Source of the DNA: Brugia malayi
Lineage: Eukaryota > Nematoda > Chromadorea > Rhabditida > Onchocercidae
DNA length: 64,000 bases
Direction: 5' to 3'
Assembly (NCBI RefSeq): GCF_000002995.4
Contig: NW_025062475.1
Span: 11,784,187 to 11,848,186, forward strand
Of the stretch, positions 12,692 through 26,732 are shown piece by piece (position 1 is the first letter of the stretch; every line of letters begins with the position of its first letter). A program made the position numbers and the translations under genes. The notes under the pieces were generated by a model. That model ran no database searches. It worked only from the letters and a program-made list of their open reading frames with translations, and was not told where the DNA came from.

Positions 12692-15600
12692 CTACAAAAA
12701 GATAATAGCTAGATTTACAAGGGCATTTTATCATTATAAAGGTCCAAATTTTTGCTAAATTTTAATGCAATAAATACAATCCAACATACCGCATTTTTTT
12801 TAATAATTTCTTCTTTGAGATACACAGTTCTATTTTCCAACAGTTGTTTTTCAGCTTCAATAGTTTCCTGTGTGCGTTTAAATTGAACTATCTCCAGATT
12901 TAAATTCTGGAATAAAAACAATTGAGAAAATGAACGTTCAACAGAGGGAAAAATTTTTGCTTCTCAAAGGGAAATTTATAACAGTAAACATTGTACAAAA
13001 CAACTAGAATGAGAAATAAGAAATTGGAGTTTTATTCAACAAGAAAATACATACCTCCATACTTTTTTTCAATTCAGCAATAGTATTTTCGTATTGCAAC
13101 ACCTGCGCTTCATGATCTACACCGATATCACGCAAAACATTTTGTAAATTTGAGAGTGCTACTTTCGTATCAGCTAATGTTTTCTCGCGCTCTCGTAACC
13201 TATCGACAATGGATATTTTCTCATTCCTCATCAAATCCAACTCATCGGTCAGTTCGGTAATTTGTCGCTGTAAAATCTCGCAATATATATATATATATAG
13301 AACACAAATTTGTTAACTAGAAGTCACACAAAACCTCTTGTAACGAAAGCTTCCGGTCACTTTCTCTGAAGAAAAGACTACGCAGACAACTGCACAGAGA
13401 AGCCATCGTTTCTAAAATGAAAATATAAAATTCTGTTTGCTACACCACATCATATTTTTTATATATTTAAATTTTTGTACTTTCTGCTTCCGTTGTTGAG
13501 TCAAAAAACGTTATTTTCAATAAAAACGAAATTACGCCAATCTAATTTTTAGTTCGTATACGTAGAATTAATTGACAGAGATACAGTTACCTCATAAGCA
13601 TTAGCAGATTCTATAACACTATCTGCTGATTCTTCTGTTTTCTGTTCGAGTATTCTGATTCGTTGTCTCAATTCAGTTTCTCGTTCTTCTCCAGCTAGGG
13701 CTTCCTTAGTCGATGTTTCTTCCATAACCAATAAATGATTACGTAGTCGTTCACATTCTCTTAACGCTTTGTCCCGTGTCTCCATGCAACTTAAAATTAC
13801 CAAAATTAGAAAAAATCAACAAAAAATTTTCGGAAAACTTTATTAATAATGATAATGAATATAACTGCATCGTAAAATTCATCTTTTGAGTTAATCGCAC
13901 TTTTTCAATTCGTTTTTCAGGATAGATAAATTATCGGTGTATGTTGCAAAAGTGGCGCTTTGACTTTTTTTTTCAGCGAGTGCAGCCTGCAACTGTGTAT
14001 GGTATTTAAGACTTTCGTTATGCTTCTGTTCTACGAGTGCAATTAATTCAATTCGAAGTTTTTCAGCTTCTGTCACTTGCACCGATGTCTGAAAAAAGTG
14101 CAAAGATAATCATAACAAAAATTAAAAAACAAATGAAAATTCAGAGTTTGAACAGAAATTTTTTTCCTCTTGCCTTTTCTATAACCTTACCTAAAAAAAA
14201 AAAATAGTCCCCATTAAAGCAAATAAAAAAAGTTGATTCATGACAGGTGTTATTCAGCGACAGAATAAATAAAAATTCAATTATAGGCATGTATTTCCAA
14301 AGAAACAGCACTAGTTCAGGGCAGTAAGTAATGCGAATACAATATATCATGAATATAAAATGCTTAAAAAAATTTTGTTAAAAAAAACCTCATCCAGTTT
14401 ATGCTGTAGTTCACTGTTTGTTTTCTCTAACTCATTTCGCTTTTGCACTGCTTCCATCAGTTCTGTCTTCAAACGCAAAAACTTTTCTTCTGCTTCCTGA
14501 AATTATTAAGCATCACCAAATATATGTAACAGATATATGTGAACTTTTGAATGGTATGTAAACTAACAGGTTCGTATCTTTCTTCAGCTTTGTTTTGTTG
14601 CTGCAGCTGCTTTATCTCATCTTGAGCTGCTTTCAACTGAAACAAAGTAATCAGATCACTTACTATAAAGGTAAAACGAAAATTATGTCCTTACTTTATT
14701 CGTCAATTCCTCAAGGTCATTTCTGTGTTCTGCTTTAGTATTACGCAAAGTCTCTTCATGGATGGCATTCTGATTTCTCATTTTCTGTTCATATTCATTT
14801 ACCATTTGTTGTACCAAATCGACTTGCTTGACAATTACTAATTCTTCCCCCTTAAAAAATCAAGAATTTGTTTTAATCATTACTGAAAATATTATTAATA
14901 CAAGAGCCAAACTGTAGCACCATCAATCAACATCAATCATATTTACAATACAGGGAAGATGAAACTTTTAAAGGGATCTAATAATGGAAATTGGATATAG
15001 TTTGAAAACAAATCTGACTATTAAAATCTACACAGTGCGATTATATTTTTTTCACTCACCTTAACTGCATCTAACTGCTGCTGCTTTTGCACTTCGTCCA
15101 ATTTTTCTTTTGTATGAACAAGACTTCGTTCCAATTCTAGTTTGTCCCGTTCTAGTTCATTTGCCTAAAATTAACCTAAATAACATTTAATTCTTATTAT
15201 ATATGGACTTTAAGATTTAAAAAAGAATAAAAACAAACCCAACTACGAAGTTCAGCAAAAGTTTCTGCATGTGTAGTTTGTTGAGACTGTAGAACGTTCA
15301 GCTGTACCATTAACTCATCGATACGTGTTTGCCGTAGATCCAGCTGTAAAATTCCAATTTGCAGATAAATGGAACAAAGTTTAAATAAGATCACAAGTAA
15401 TTTTAATTCAAAATGACTTAAAAAATCAAATTTATTAGATGGATTCCTCTCAACAAAGCCATGAATCTTTTTCCACAACTAACAGAACCAACTTCTTTAT
15501 TGAGCTCATGTTTTTGTCGGCGCAATTCCTCACATTCTTCTGTTTTTTCCGTCACAACTGCTAGAGCTTCACGCAATTCATTCATAACTGTACAATTATT

Positions 15601-18600
15601 TGCTAATGATGATCCATTTGTTGACGCTATCGCATCCCAATCTGCCATCTAATATGCACGATTAAAATTCAGTTTTTTGTTCTTCATACTTTTTATACCA
15701 AAAGTTCATCCTTATTCACTTAGTCATTCAATGATTAAACAAATTTATTAAACCGGTAAGATTTTTTACTGCCCAAAAACGAGTGAAAAACGTAACAAAA
15801 TTTCTGTAATTAATTTTATTTCTTCAAAAAGTGTTTTGATAACCACTAATTAACATCAAGTAAAATCATGAATCATGTAACTCTTTTTTGATAAAAACTT
15901 TATTGAGAATGTATAGGGCAACTAAATTAAAGTTAAAAATAATCAAAGAATCCAGAATAAAAACAAGCACCTTTTCCCATCCGTTATTTGAGTCCACAGT
16001 ACCTTCGCTACTTGTTGTAACTTTGCCTTCGTCATTTTTTAACTCAACAATTTCGGCAGATAAAGCAATATCAGACGAACGTGATTGCTGCATTGCTGTT
16101 TCCCGTTGGTATGCCTCCAGTCGACGTTTGGCATCATCGCGCGCTTCGCATAATTCTAACTGCTGTTCTCGCCATTGTTTTTCCTGAAGATATTATTTTC
16201 CTAAACAAAATTCTTTTTTAAAACATCCTGTAATTTCATAGATCTACCTTATATTTAAATTATTGTAATAACATATTTTGAACAGAAACCTTCAATTCAT
16301 ACTCGTTTTGAAGCTGGATGAATTTCTCGCGGAGATTTTTTAATTCACTGTTACTGTTTTCTAGCATATTTTGAATTTCAGAAAATTTATCTAGACTATC
16401 GCCCATTGCTTTATTCTCTTGGATTAATCTGTCATTTGATTCCCTGTAAAAATTTCAAAAAGTAATTACGAGTAGCAGAAAAAGAAATGCCAAAATAACG
16501 AAATCAAATCACTGGAGAAACAAAGCAGAATCCGATAAATCAGGTCACCTCAATCTGGTTAGCTCTTTATCAATAATAGCGATGGCCGAACGAAAGCGTT
16601 CAACTTCAGTGCGTAACTTTTCACCATCATCTTTAGAGGCATCCAGTTCTGTACGAAGTCTTTCAACTTCATCCTGAATTATTTCACAAAGTATCCAGTG
16701 AATTACTTATCAGTAATAGCATCTACGAAAAACAAATCAGAATTTTCAAACAAATATTCTTGAGAACTGAAAATTACTATGCAAAAAGCAAACCGAGACT
16801 GAAATAAGATCGAAATGAAATTTTAAGTCAACAATGATAAGAGTAATGAAGTTTTTTATTAGTTGGAAACCAACTGAAAGTAAAAATCAACATACCACAG
16901 TATCCGAAGTATTTTTTGTTTTTGGACTTTCAAATGATAGACGTAATCGTTCAAAATCATTCGAAAGTCTTTGAAGCTGTCGAATAGTCTCATCATTTTC
17001 ATTTTTACACATCTCATAACGCTCTTCATATTCAATGAGACTCGCTCTCAAGCAATCTGCATAAATTTGAAATCTAGATGAAGTTAGAAGGTTTCAGAAA
17101 ACACAATATACTTATTATAACATATACATTATTTTCAGGCTTCAAGATCTCTACCTCAATCCTAAAAGATGGTTCACACATCTTATATAAATTAAATAAT
17201 CGGATCCGCTACGTCTTATATAATCAGATCTGTTAAAATATCTAAATTTGTACTATAGATTAAATCTAGTTAGATCACCTTGTTCCTAGGTTCGTTAATA
17301 AATCACGTTCTAACTTACTGACTAACTAGCCCAATCTATAACACAAAGCAATATATCTCGCCATACAGCTCATAAGTTTTAGAAAATGAATCTGTTCATG
17401 CATTAATATTAAGACCAGATGTAAACAGAAAGGAATTCAAGGAATTTCTAAAAAATTTAGTTCATTAGTACGAAGTAGTTTTGCAATTTGAATCTTAAGT
17501 GGATTAAAGAAAATTGTAGAAGAAAATCAAAACAAACCGATACGAGCAGTCAAATCCCGATTTGAACTAACGACAGAACCATGTTTTGCTTTGTGATTTT
17601 CAAAGTCTTCATTCAAATCGTTATAAGCTGCTGCAAGTTCGTCATTTTCTCGCCTGAAATGTTACTCCTTTTTCCTAAAAAGAATATAATTTTGATGTTG
17701 ATGGTTCAAAAGCAGACCTCGTCAAGCAAAACTATAAAAAGGAGTGTCCTTATAGACCAAGAAATTTTCATAGCAATCAACCTGAGCTTTTCTAATTCTC
17801 GATCTAATTCTGCTTGATCTTTTGATGTGCTCTCCGAAACTTCGGCTCCCATCACTTCGTCGAGCTTTTCAATGTTTTCTACCGTCTTTGATTCCTCACT
17901 GTTTTTGTTTTCTTCATAAGAATTCAACAGTAATTGTAAATTCGCCACTTCATTTTGTAGTTCTTCAATTTCTGCTCTAAGAAAAATTACATTAGTTAAA
18001 ACATTATGCAACTAGCTGAACTACAAGATGTCTTCCTAATCTGTAAGTTTAATTTTACCTGCTCTGTTCTCTCTCGCCACTAATTTCATTTTCAAACTTT
18101 TCACGCTGCGTATCAACGAGATGGTGCACTTCTCTCACTTCAGTTTGCAACTGAGAAATATAAGAACTACAAAAAGAGATTATGAAATTAGTGAACTATT
18201 TTCACAAAATTGCAATGTTAAATGTCAAAAATCAATTGCAGTAAAAAACTTTACCTGACTACAAAACGCACCAATACAACTCAATAATAATTATACTAGC
18301 TATCTAGCAAAATTCTTTTAATCGAAGAGAATAATAATTATACTAACAATCTAGCAAAATCCTTTTAATGGAAGAGAATTCCAGGGCACTAAAATTGAAA
18401 TAAGCTTTGACATTATATCATCACCAACAAATTCGTTTTTACTGCTATATCTAACTAAAAAAAATACTAACCTTTTTTCAATAATTTCTCCCTGCGCTGC
18501 GTGCAATTGCTTCTCCAAGCTTTCACGTTGTTGTTCTAATTCATTTAACCGTTCACTAAGCACTATATCAACTGCTTGAAATGTCAACTTGTCTACCTGA

Positions 18601-20899
18601 TCCTCTTGTATTTCATTTTCTTCTTCAATGGACTTGATCTGCAGCTTCCTTTCATTTCTTCTTGATTGACAAACAAAGACAACATAACCACTAGTGTAAT
18701 TCATCACAGATTTTCGTCGAAAATCTTGTAAAGTGCTTCGAAATTTAAAGAATCAACACTGGTAAATGACTGCCCAATAAAAATGAATTAAAAATATCAA
18801 ACCACTGAAGATCTTACTTTTGCCAACAATAGATCTCGTTCTTCTGTCAACAAATGTATTTGTTCTTTCCAGGTATCATTCTCCGAAATATATTGTTCAG
18901 TGTAGCATCCGGAACTTTCGTCTTTTTTATTGGGATTCTAGAACTTTATTGCAAATTCAGTATTGGTCTTAAAAATAAATAAATTCACATGTTTCTGATT
19001 TATTATATAAAGCTATCAGTGTCTAATTATGTCTTTTATAAAGAACGAGTTTGAAAAAAAAAATTTCATTTTTAAAATTTCCTTATAAAATTTCCATTAT
19101 TCAACGATAAATTTCGGCACGCTTAACTGACGAAATAGCAGAAAACGTTTGGTATTCCGATTCATAAATTTGTGCATGAATAGTTAGATTGATAAATATA
19201 ACGAATTTGAAAATATCATAGAACAAAAAGTCAGAATACAATAACTAAATTGAGCCATCGTATCATAATGATATCAAAATGTTCAAAACAATATCAAATT
19301 GATTATAAACTAAATATTCACGATAAAAAAGACTTCTAAGTATAATAACCCTGTCTTCTTGATTCAGAGACTTCAGCTCAGCAACCGTTTCATTATGAGC
19401 CATAATTAATGCCGCAACTTCATTTTCAAACTTCGTTTTTTGTTCAGCCAAAATACGTTCCAATTCTGACACCTATAAAGATAAGAACCTCAAGTAATTT
19501 TCTTAAATTGTCATATAAAATAGCAAAGATACCAGAGTAGAAATCCATCCCTAACAATACTTAATAATGCAATAGTTTTGTAATAATTAAATCATAGTTC
19601 TAAATTTAAGAATAATTCAGACACTGAACAAGGAAACCTTCAGAGCTTCACTTTTTTCTGATTGCTCGTTAACAAGACGCTTCCAGTGAGCGGCTTCCTT
19701 ACGAAGCTGATCGATTTCATCCCTCATGCGTGCAACACGAGCATTATTAGCTGGGAAAAACCCGTCCTCATCTCCATCACTTAATGATTCTTGAACTACA
19801 TGATGTGTTCTTTCTAATTCTGCCTGCAGTTTAATTTTTCATAAAAAAGGGAAAAACCCTATAAAAATGACATTTTTGCTATAAAATGTACACTTTAAAA
19901 GTAATATTGTAAAAACGATTACTTCAGAAATAAAACCTTAATTAAGATAGCTCTTTCAACCAATGAAACGTTAAATTTCAAATAAAAATACAGTATTCAA
20001 AAATATTCAAGTGAGACTTGAAAAAAGAATACAGGATGATACTAAATTTGATAAAAAAAGCGATGCTGACACAAAAATCATACCTGTAACGCACGGATCT
20101 GAGTGTCGCGACTTTCAATCACACTAGTGTATTTGCCATTTATATTATCTAATTCGAGATTTTTCGCATAAAGCTCTTCCTCGAGATTATCAATTTTCTT
20201 TTTTAACCTTTGCACGTTCTCTTTTTCAGTACTAAGTTCTTTCTCTGTTTCCAAGAGTTTTTTTCTGGCAACCTTAAAGCAGCATTGAAATGAACATTGA
20301 AATCTAGAAGACTTGCTTAAAAAGCAGCGATAATAATAAATAAATGAATAAACAATAATAATAAACAAATAAATAAGTAAAATAATAAAAAAATAAATAA
20401 CAATGACAATGAATAATAATAATGCTAATAATTATAATAAATAAACAATAATAACACAAATAATTAATAATAATGACAACAACAATAATGAATAATAATA
20501 ATAATATGATGCTGATAAATATGAAAATTCAAATAACAGCAATAATTAAAGAGCAACTAATCTCACCAAAAAAATTTTTTTTTCCAAAAAATATTGTAAA
20601 ATGTACGATGGCTTTCATATTAATAATAAATAATAATAATATTAATAATCAAATAATAAACAAACAATAAGAATAATATTAGTAAGAAACAAACTGCTAG
20701 AAAAAAAAAAAAAAAACATTTAAAAAAGGAAAAATATAAAATATTAGATAGATTTTTTGGCTAATACATATAGCAGAAATTATTACAATACCTGCAATTC
20801 ACTTTCCGGATCAGACACCTCTTCCGTAGCCTCATTTAGTACTTCAGATGCAAATTCTGACAATTGTCCCTGAATATTGCGTAGCCAAGAGCCCATCAT
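12154..20899 (-). CDS. sql-1: GMAP-210/TRIP11-type golgin
   Basis: Long coiled-coil cis-Golgi tether: the N-terminus of GMAP-210 senses curved vesicle membrane and the C-terminal GRAB domain binds Arf1-GTP. Twenty-six minus-strand exons were traced, phases consistent: 20899-20792, 20272-20084, 19823-19638, 19472-19350, 18937-18818, 18769-18708, 18660-18472, 18166-18059, 17976-17782, 17653-17538, 17056-16896, 16673-16549, 16443-16290, 16183-15971, 15648-15493, 15343-15239, 15164-15060, 14850-14695, 14636-14568, 14496-14389, 14088-13901, 13789-13591, 13267-13055, 12906-12790, 12691-12509, 12315-12154; about 1270 residues. Evidence: N-terminal SWLRNIQGQLSEFASEVL amphipathic segment, an EIDQLRKEAAHWKRL block like the GMAP-210 SRLESEVGHW region, coiled coil throughout, and a GRAB-like end. 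The C-terminus is unresolved: an acceptor at 11986 would add Tyr-stop (ending at 11980), while read-through of the last donor stops at 12010. Confidence 0.88.
18283..18376. repeat. 47-bp tandem duplication in a golgin intron
   Basis: Two adjacent copies, 18283-18329 and 18330-18376, share aataataattatact at the start and ctagcaaaat plus ttttaat.gaagaga at the end, with only a few differences. It lies between the exons ending at 18472 and starting at 18166. Confidence 0.85.
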
Positions 20900-20907
20900 T
20901 TACTCAT
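20896..20907 (-). promoter_or_regulatory. Minimal uORF overlapping the golgin start codon
   Basis: Just upstream of the golgin start, ATG AGT AAA TGA forms a three-codon uORF whose stop codon overlaps the main ATG (20899-20897). A second in-frame Met follows at once. Whether the uORF is in the mature mRNA depends on where a spliced leader is added, which the sequence does not settle. Confidence 0.45.
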
Positions 20908-22258
20908 TTTCTCTTCTTAATGACACAAACTTGAATTTAATCCCTGAAAAATGTACCACATGACACGTACTTACTCACTTACTTACTTACTGACAAGTAC
21001 TTACTTATTTTCTCACTGCATTGGGAAAAATCCGAGCAGAGAAGGAAACTACCGAGAACACCAGTCGAGAGTACAGATTATCACTTCAAGACCAGTTTTG
21101 CTTAATTAAGCTCTCAATTAATCACAAAATTATTTTTGCATTTAATCCTTTCCTCTCTGCTCATACAAGCAAATTCATTGTCTTCTTTTTCTCTTTTTTC
21201 ATCTTTTCTTTTCGTACTTTTTCTTTCTTTTTTGTTTTTGTTTTTTTTAGGGAAAAAAAATTTGAGAAAAAAAATCTTTGATCTTTTTTTTGTTTCACAA
21301 AAAGTTATGCTTAAAAATGCGGGAAAGGATATAAAAAAGCATAAATTATTAGTCAGAAATAAATATCAATATTATTGCAAATTGAAAATCAATCCAATTC
21401 CTTGTTTTTCCAATTAAATTTTTATCTCTTTTTGAACTAAATTTTATTTGTACTACTAATCGATTCAGAGTTTCTGATAAATTCCATATATTATTATGCT
21501 TAATTCTTATCATAATTCTTGTCATACATTAATTTTTTTAAATTTTTTTTTGCATTTTCAAAATAATCGCAGAATTCGTTTCAAAAATATGCAAACTGTT
21601 AGAATTATTCCAGGAACAATAATTTATGGTTATCTAACAAACAATGTTATGGTTAAAATGCTAATAAGTTTTGTTTCATTTTTCAACATAGTTTTAATTA
21701 AAGTAAATGATAAAGTGTTATGTCAGAAAGTATTAGTGAAACTAAGAAAATGAAATTTCCGTTGTACGATTTATCAGCGAAATGATAATTCGAAATCGAA
21801 ATTAAAATCAATTTTTTCTTTCTATTACAAATTTTCTAATTTAAATATTGCTACGAGATAATGTGATTCTTTGTGTATCAGTAATAAAAATCTATCGATT
21901 AAACGATTCTCCAATAACCAAACCAACATCACTTATTGACGTCATCAATTTTTAAAGAATAGAAAATGCCTTTGTTAAAAGTATTTTGCAAAAATTTTTT
22001 ATGTATAATTAAAAGATGAGATTTTGTTAGGAATAATATTTTTTCGAAAATTTTCACTAATTTAAATGACACATTTATAAAATTTAATATGATTAAAAAA
22101 ATTTTCACTAACTTTTCACTTTACTTATAAATTGGAATAAACTGTAATAAAGTATTTGAAAATAAAGTGATCGAATTAATTGACGCAGTATTTTTAATGT
22201 TTACAAGATTTTTGCTTTTTTTTTTTTTTAATCAGTTAATTTGTTATTAGTTGAAAAT
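20900..22258. other. Divergent intergenic region, golgin and amidase promoters
   Basis: About 1.36 kb separates the start codons of the minus-strand golgin and the plus-strand amidase, so both promoters probably lie here. A run of acttactt units occurs at 20969-21006. The rest is AT-rich, with overlapping short ORFs made largely of T-runs (21021-21417) that do not look coding. Confidence 0.5.
22234..22235 (+). promoter_or_regulatory. Candidate trans-splice acceptor for the amidase gene
   Basis: A T-run followed by aatcag places an AG acceptor 23 bases before the ATG at 22259, with no matching upstream exon seen. This is the usual layout of a nematode spliced-leader acceptor; the call is inferred from position only. 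Confidence 0.4.
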
Positions 22259-25200
22259 ATGCTTATCATATCAACAGTAGCATCAGTATTCATTGCTTTT
22301 TGGTCTTTTATAATTTGTACTGTAAATTTGGCCGATGGTGATCGTCTTCCACAACGTTATGTAATAAATTTGGATTTGGCTCCAGAAAATCGTTGGGATA
22401 GAATTATCGATGATCATAAAAAATTTATTCCGACAATTATTGAGGAAATCAAGTAATTACTATAAAAGTTTATGAAATTTGAAAGATTTTACAAATGGAT
22501 ATTTAAAACGATAATTACTTTCTTTTTTCTTTTGAGCAACTAATTTAGCAATTAACAAAAATTAGGAAACTTTTTTTTCTCTTATTTCTTAATAATAATT
22601 TATACAATTTTAGCCACTATGTGCCAAAGTTGCTACGTCCAATTGTATGGTGGATTGATGAAAATATTTTGCTCAAAAATTTCCCAAACGAATATACCCA
22701 AGAAATACGCGGTTCTCTCTTATTTCGAACTTATTATATGTGGAATATAAGATTGTTATGATAAAAGTAGCATCTATTTATATAAAACAAAAACAAAAAC
22801 AAAAAAAAAAAAATGAACAAGCAACTTTTACAATTTGAAAATTATATATGTAAGGTACTCTTTTTTTTTTGGTTAAATGAAGAAAGCTATCAATTTATTT
22901 TTAGGCATTGCAAAACGAAGTGGCCTTAGTATTGGTGAAATAGTTGGTATAAACATTCTGTACGACATTTCCGCTTTTAATCGTAAACAGTTTAGTGTTA
23001 ATTGTGTAAATTGTTAATTATATATTTCAATATTGCAATAGTTTTTAATTTTGGATTTTCCAAAGTGTTTTTTTTTTTTTAATTCTTTATAATTGTTAAA
23101 TTACTCTAAAATCTTTCACATTATTTTACTTTAATGAAATACGATTAGGCCAAATTCTAAATTGAAACAAAATATATTTTAGCATATTAGCAAATATTGG
23201 TTGTACGTCTATTGTTGCACAAGATTATAGAGGGCGAATAATTCATGGCAGAAATTTGGACTATTTAATGACATCACTTCTTCGAAATTTAACAATTATT
23301 GTTGACTTCACGAGAGGAGGAAATGTAATATTACATTTATATATATATATATATATTTTTTTCAATTCAATTTAAACTTTTTTCTTTTTGGTACTCTAAG
23401 AAAAAAATTCATCTAAAAATATTATTTTGAGATTATTTTTAGGATAATTAATCATTTGAAATTAACTAAATGTGCAATGTTTGGAGAAAAGTAGAAAATA
23501 TATTTAGGTACTTTATACTGCAGTAACTTTTGCATTAAGTGTTGGCATATATACTGGACAAAGGCATGGCTCATTCTCGATCAGTGTTAATGAGCGCTGT
23601 TAGTTAATTAATTAAATTATTATTTAAATTTTATACTCTCTAGTATTACTTTAATTATCTTTTTTTTTTTGCAATTTTTAAATTTTACAAATTTTTGAAA
23701 AAAATTTTTTTTTCTACAGATTCTGGAGCTTACATTGATACAATTTTAATGGAATTTTATACGCATTTTACAAAGCTAGTAACATTTACTGTTCGAATGG
23801 TATACATAAAGTTTGAATATTTATTAGCAAATATGAATGATATCATGGAATTTAAGAAATTCCGATCAGTTTAAATCAAATTTGTGAATTTTAATGTTAA
23901 AATTTAAATCTAAATTTAAAATTTTAATGTTATAAGTTAGCAGAAATTGATAGAATATCGTAATTTAATCAATGATATTAATTCTTATATGCAATAGGCA
24001 CTTGAAAAGAAAAGTACATTTGAAGAAGCACGTGAAATGCTAATGAAAGAACATTTTATTGCTCCATCATATTTGATTATAGCTGGTACTGAAGTAGGAC
24101 AAGCTTGCATCATAACAAGGTTTCATCATCATTTTATGCTAATTTTATTTCAAATCATATTTCATTTACTTTTTTCTTTTTGTTTTAATTCATTTACTTT
24201 TATCATCCTTTTAAAAATTTCTTCCTTTAGAGATCGTTGGAAGGCTGCAGATCTGAAATGTATTGATTCACAAAGTGATCATTGGTTTTTGGTGGAAACT
24301 AATTTTGATCATTGGAAAGTCGATAAGGATAAACGTCGGTTTGTTCTAAATAATAAATTACATTTAAAGATTTGAAAGAAAAGAAGAAAAAATCAAAGTA
24401 AATATTAAATGAAGTGCTATTATGCATTTACAAATAAATCTTAGTAACATTTAAAACTTTTCAAGAAATAACAATAATAACAAAATTGTTAATTTCTTTT
24501 TCTTTTTTTTTTTTTTTTTTTTTAGGAGAATAGCAGAAAAAGCCCTTCGGCAAATTGGCAAACATTTTCTATCATATGGGGAAATGCTTCAAATTCTTTC
24601 GCTTTATCCAATTAAAAATAAGTGAATTTTTTTTCTTTTTTTTTTTTTTTAATAACAAGAAGAAAGGTTTTTTCCGAGATAGAAAAAAAAAAAAAAAAAA
24701 AAAAAAAACGTATTTTTGTTCGATAATAAAAAAGAAACGATGATTTGTTTTTTATTTAAAAAAAAAAAAATTGAATAATGATATTTTTATTTTTCTGAAA
24801 AAGCGATTTTTTTTTTAAAAAAAAAAAATTGTGCCATGAAAAGTTTTTTAGTTTTTTCTACTATTTATGTTATAAAGTAGACTTTTTCTTTTTTTTCCTT
24901 TTTAGCCAAATAGTAATTAGTTTTAACCAAATAATAATTAAATAAGTTTATTATTCCCTAAAATGATTTATTCATTTACAATGATTATACTTTTTTTATG
25001 GTGATAACTACTTTAACAATATATTGTAATCATTGATGAGATAAGTAAAATTCAAAAATGACTTCTATGATACAATTATTATTTTTAAATAAAGATTGAA
25101 AACCTTAACGGTTCATTTTATTATCATATTTCATTTTTAAAATTTAATCATGATTAAATGATAAGAAAAAAAAATTCTTTAAACTAAAATATCATATGTT

Positions 25201-25280
25201 ACAGCAATACAGTTTTTTCAACAGTGATGTCACCATTGGATGAGAATGTTTTGTATGGTTATACTATTGTTTGGGAATAA
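22259..25280 (+). CDS. Acid ceramidase/NAAA-family amidase
   Basis: N-terminal nucleophile lysosomal amidase that hydrolyses N-acylethanolamines or ceramides. Ten plus-strand exons: 22259-22452, 22614-22711, 22905-22982, 23191-23324, 23508-23598, 23720-23799, 23998-24119, 24231-24338, 24526-24621 and 25205-25280; phases agree and give 358 residues, very near human NAAA (359). Residues 1 to about 30 form a signal peptide, followed by RYVINLDLAPENRW. The autoproteolysis and nucleophile site is the Cys of GCTSIVAQD, followed by HGRNLDY (conserved Arg and Asp). Later blocks are TGQRHGSFSISVNERY, ITRDRW, VETNFDHWK and STVMS. The absence of the acid-ceramidase insertion after the RNxD block favours NAAA over ASAH1, but substrate choice is not proven. 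The start is the first ATG giving the signal peptide. The eighth intron and the ninth (last) intron are rich in poly-A/T. Confidence 0.9.
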
Positions 25281-26645
25281 AATATCACTGATAATACTTT
25301 CCCACATTTATTGCTACTTCTTCTTATAAATTCATCGTTTATTTCTTCCATAATATTTTCTATTAATTTTTTATTAGCAACATTTCATCTTTTATATTGT
25401 TTTATATTGATTATTGTAAAAGTTTGTCTTTTTTTAATCAGTAAACGAAAGATTGAAATATTTAAGAAATATCTGTGAGTTATTAATTGAGTTCTATTGT
25501 GTTTACATTGCCATTTCCGCATGTTTCAGCAATACAATAAACAATATTATGAATGGAAATAGAAAACTTTCTTTTTCTTTTTTTAATCTGATTGTAATAG
25601 TATTAGCATATTTGATAAAATAACTTATAGTAAATAATTTGCATAATCATTTTGATGATGACGATTTTTTCATTTAGACAATAAAATCTTTTCTTTTGTG
25701 CCATAATAGAACTTAAACATTTAAAAACTATGAATGTATAAATGTATAATTTAAATTAATGAATCTATGAAAATTATTGATTCATTAAATAAGTAAGAAA
25801 TGTGTGGAATTAAATTGGCAACATGAGAAAGAAACTGTTTATTTTATAGCAAAAACATTTCAATTTTATTAGTGATGATTGTTTTTTTATTTATAAAACT
25901 TTTGCACTGTTCCAATTTTACATTAACTTATAATTATCATTGAAGAAAGTAGTAATGAAGGAAGAACAAAGAGTGATTTCAAATTGAATAAAAAGGAAAT
26001 TATTTGTGGATATTGGTCATTTAATTAAACTATATCATCGCTATTAGCAGATTAATTAAACCCCTTTCCAAATACTCTCCAATAATCTCAGACAACTGTT
26101 GAAATCCCTTTTATTATAATGTATTAAGCAGAATAGAATGAAACAATTAAAAAAAAAAATTAACATTTTTTTTATATTTAACTATTTGGTAGTAGTTATC
26201 ACTTAATTTACTAATTAATTAACATCATAAAAATTTTTTTTTTTCATACCTAATTTACAATTCTGTTAATTTATTCATTATTGGAATATTTTATCATTAA
26301 AAAAAAAAAACAAAAAATGCTTAACAGTTATAATGAAATTTGTTATAATACAGTAAGAAGAGAGGGAATAAAACGAATAAAAATGTTTGAAAATATATTA
26401 CCGTGAAGTGAAAAGATTATGCTAAATAGAACAAAAATGAATTAATTAATATTATTCCATAAAAATAAAATTATCAGCTAAAAGATTAATTGATAAGGTT
26501 ATCATCTTAACTTTATTGATAATATCAGTGAATTGGTTTACGATCGATGTGAGTGACCGACCAGAAGTACAACATATGCAAGCAACAGCTGCATTAAAGC
26601 ATTTATTTCCCTGGTTTAGATAGCATCTCACCCTTTATATGTAGA

Positions 26646-26732
26646 TAGATGTGTATGTCTGTGTATGTGTGTGTATGTGTATGCGTGTATGTATGTATGT
26701 GGTGTATATGTACATGTCTGTGTGCTTATATG
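26646..26732. repeat. TG/TATG-rich microsatellite
   Basis: Degenerate (TG)n and (TATG)n repeats on the plus strand, such as gtgtgtatgtgtatgcgtg, just downstream of one of the less AT-rich islands in the desert. Confidence 0.85.

Noticed and set aside
18480..18707. Extension of the golgin exon to an ATG at 18707
   Set aside because: The exon is internal: an acceptor at 18661 joins in phase to a separate 62-base exon at 18769-18708.
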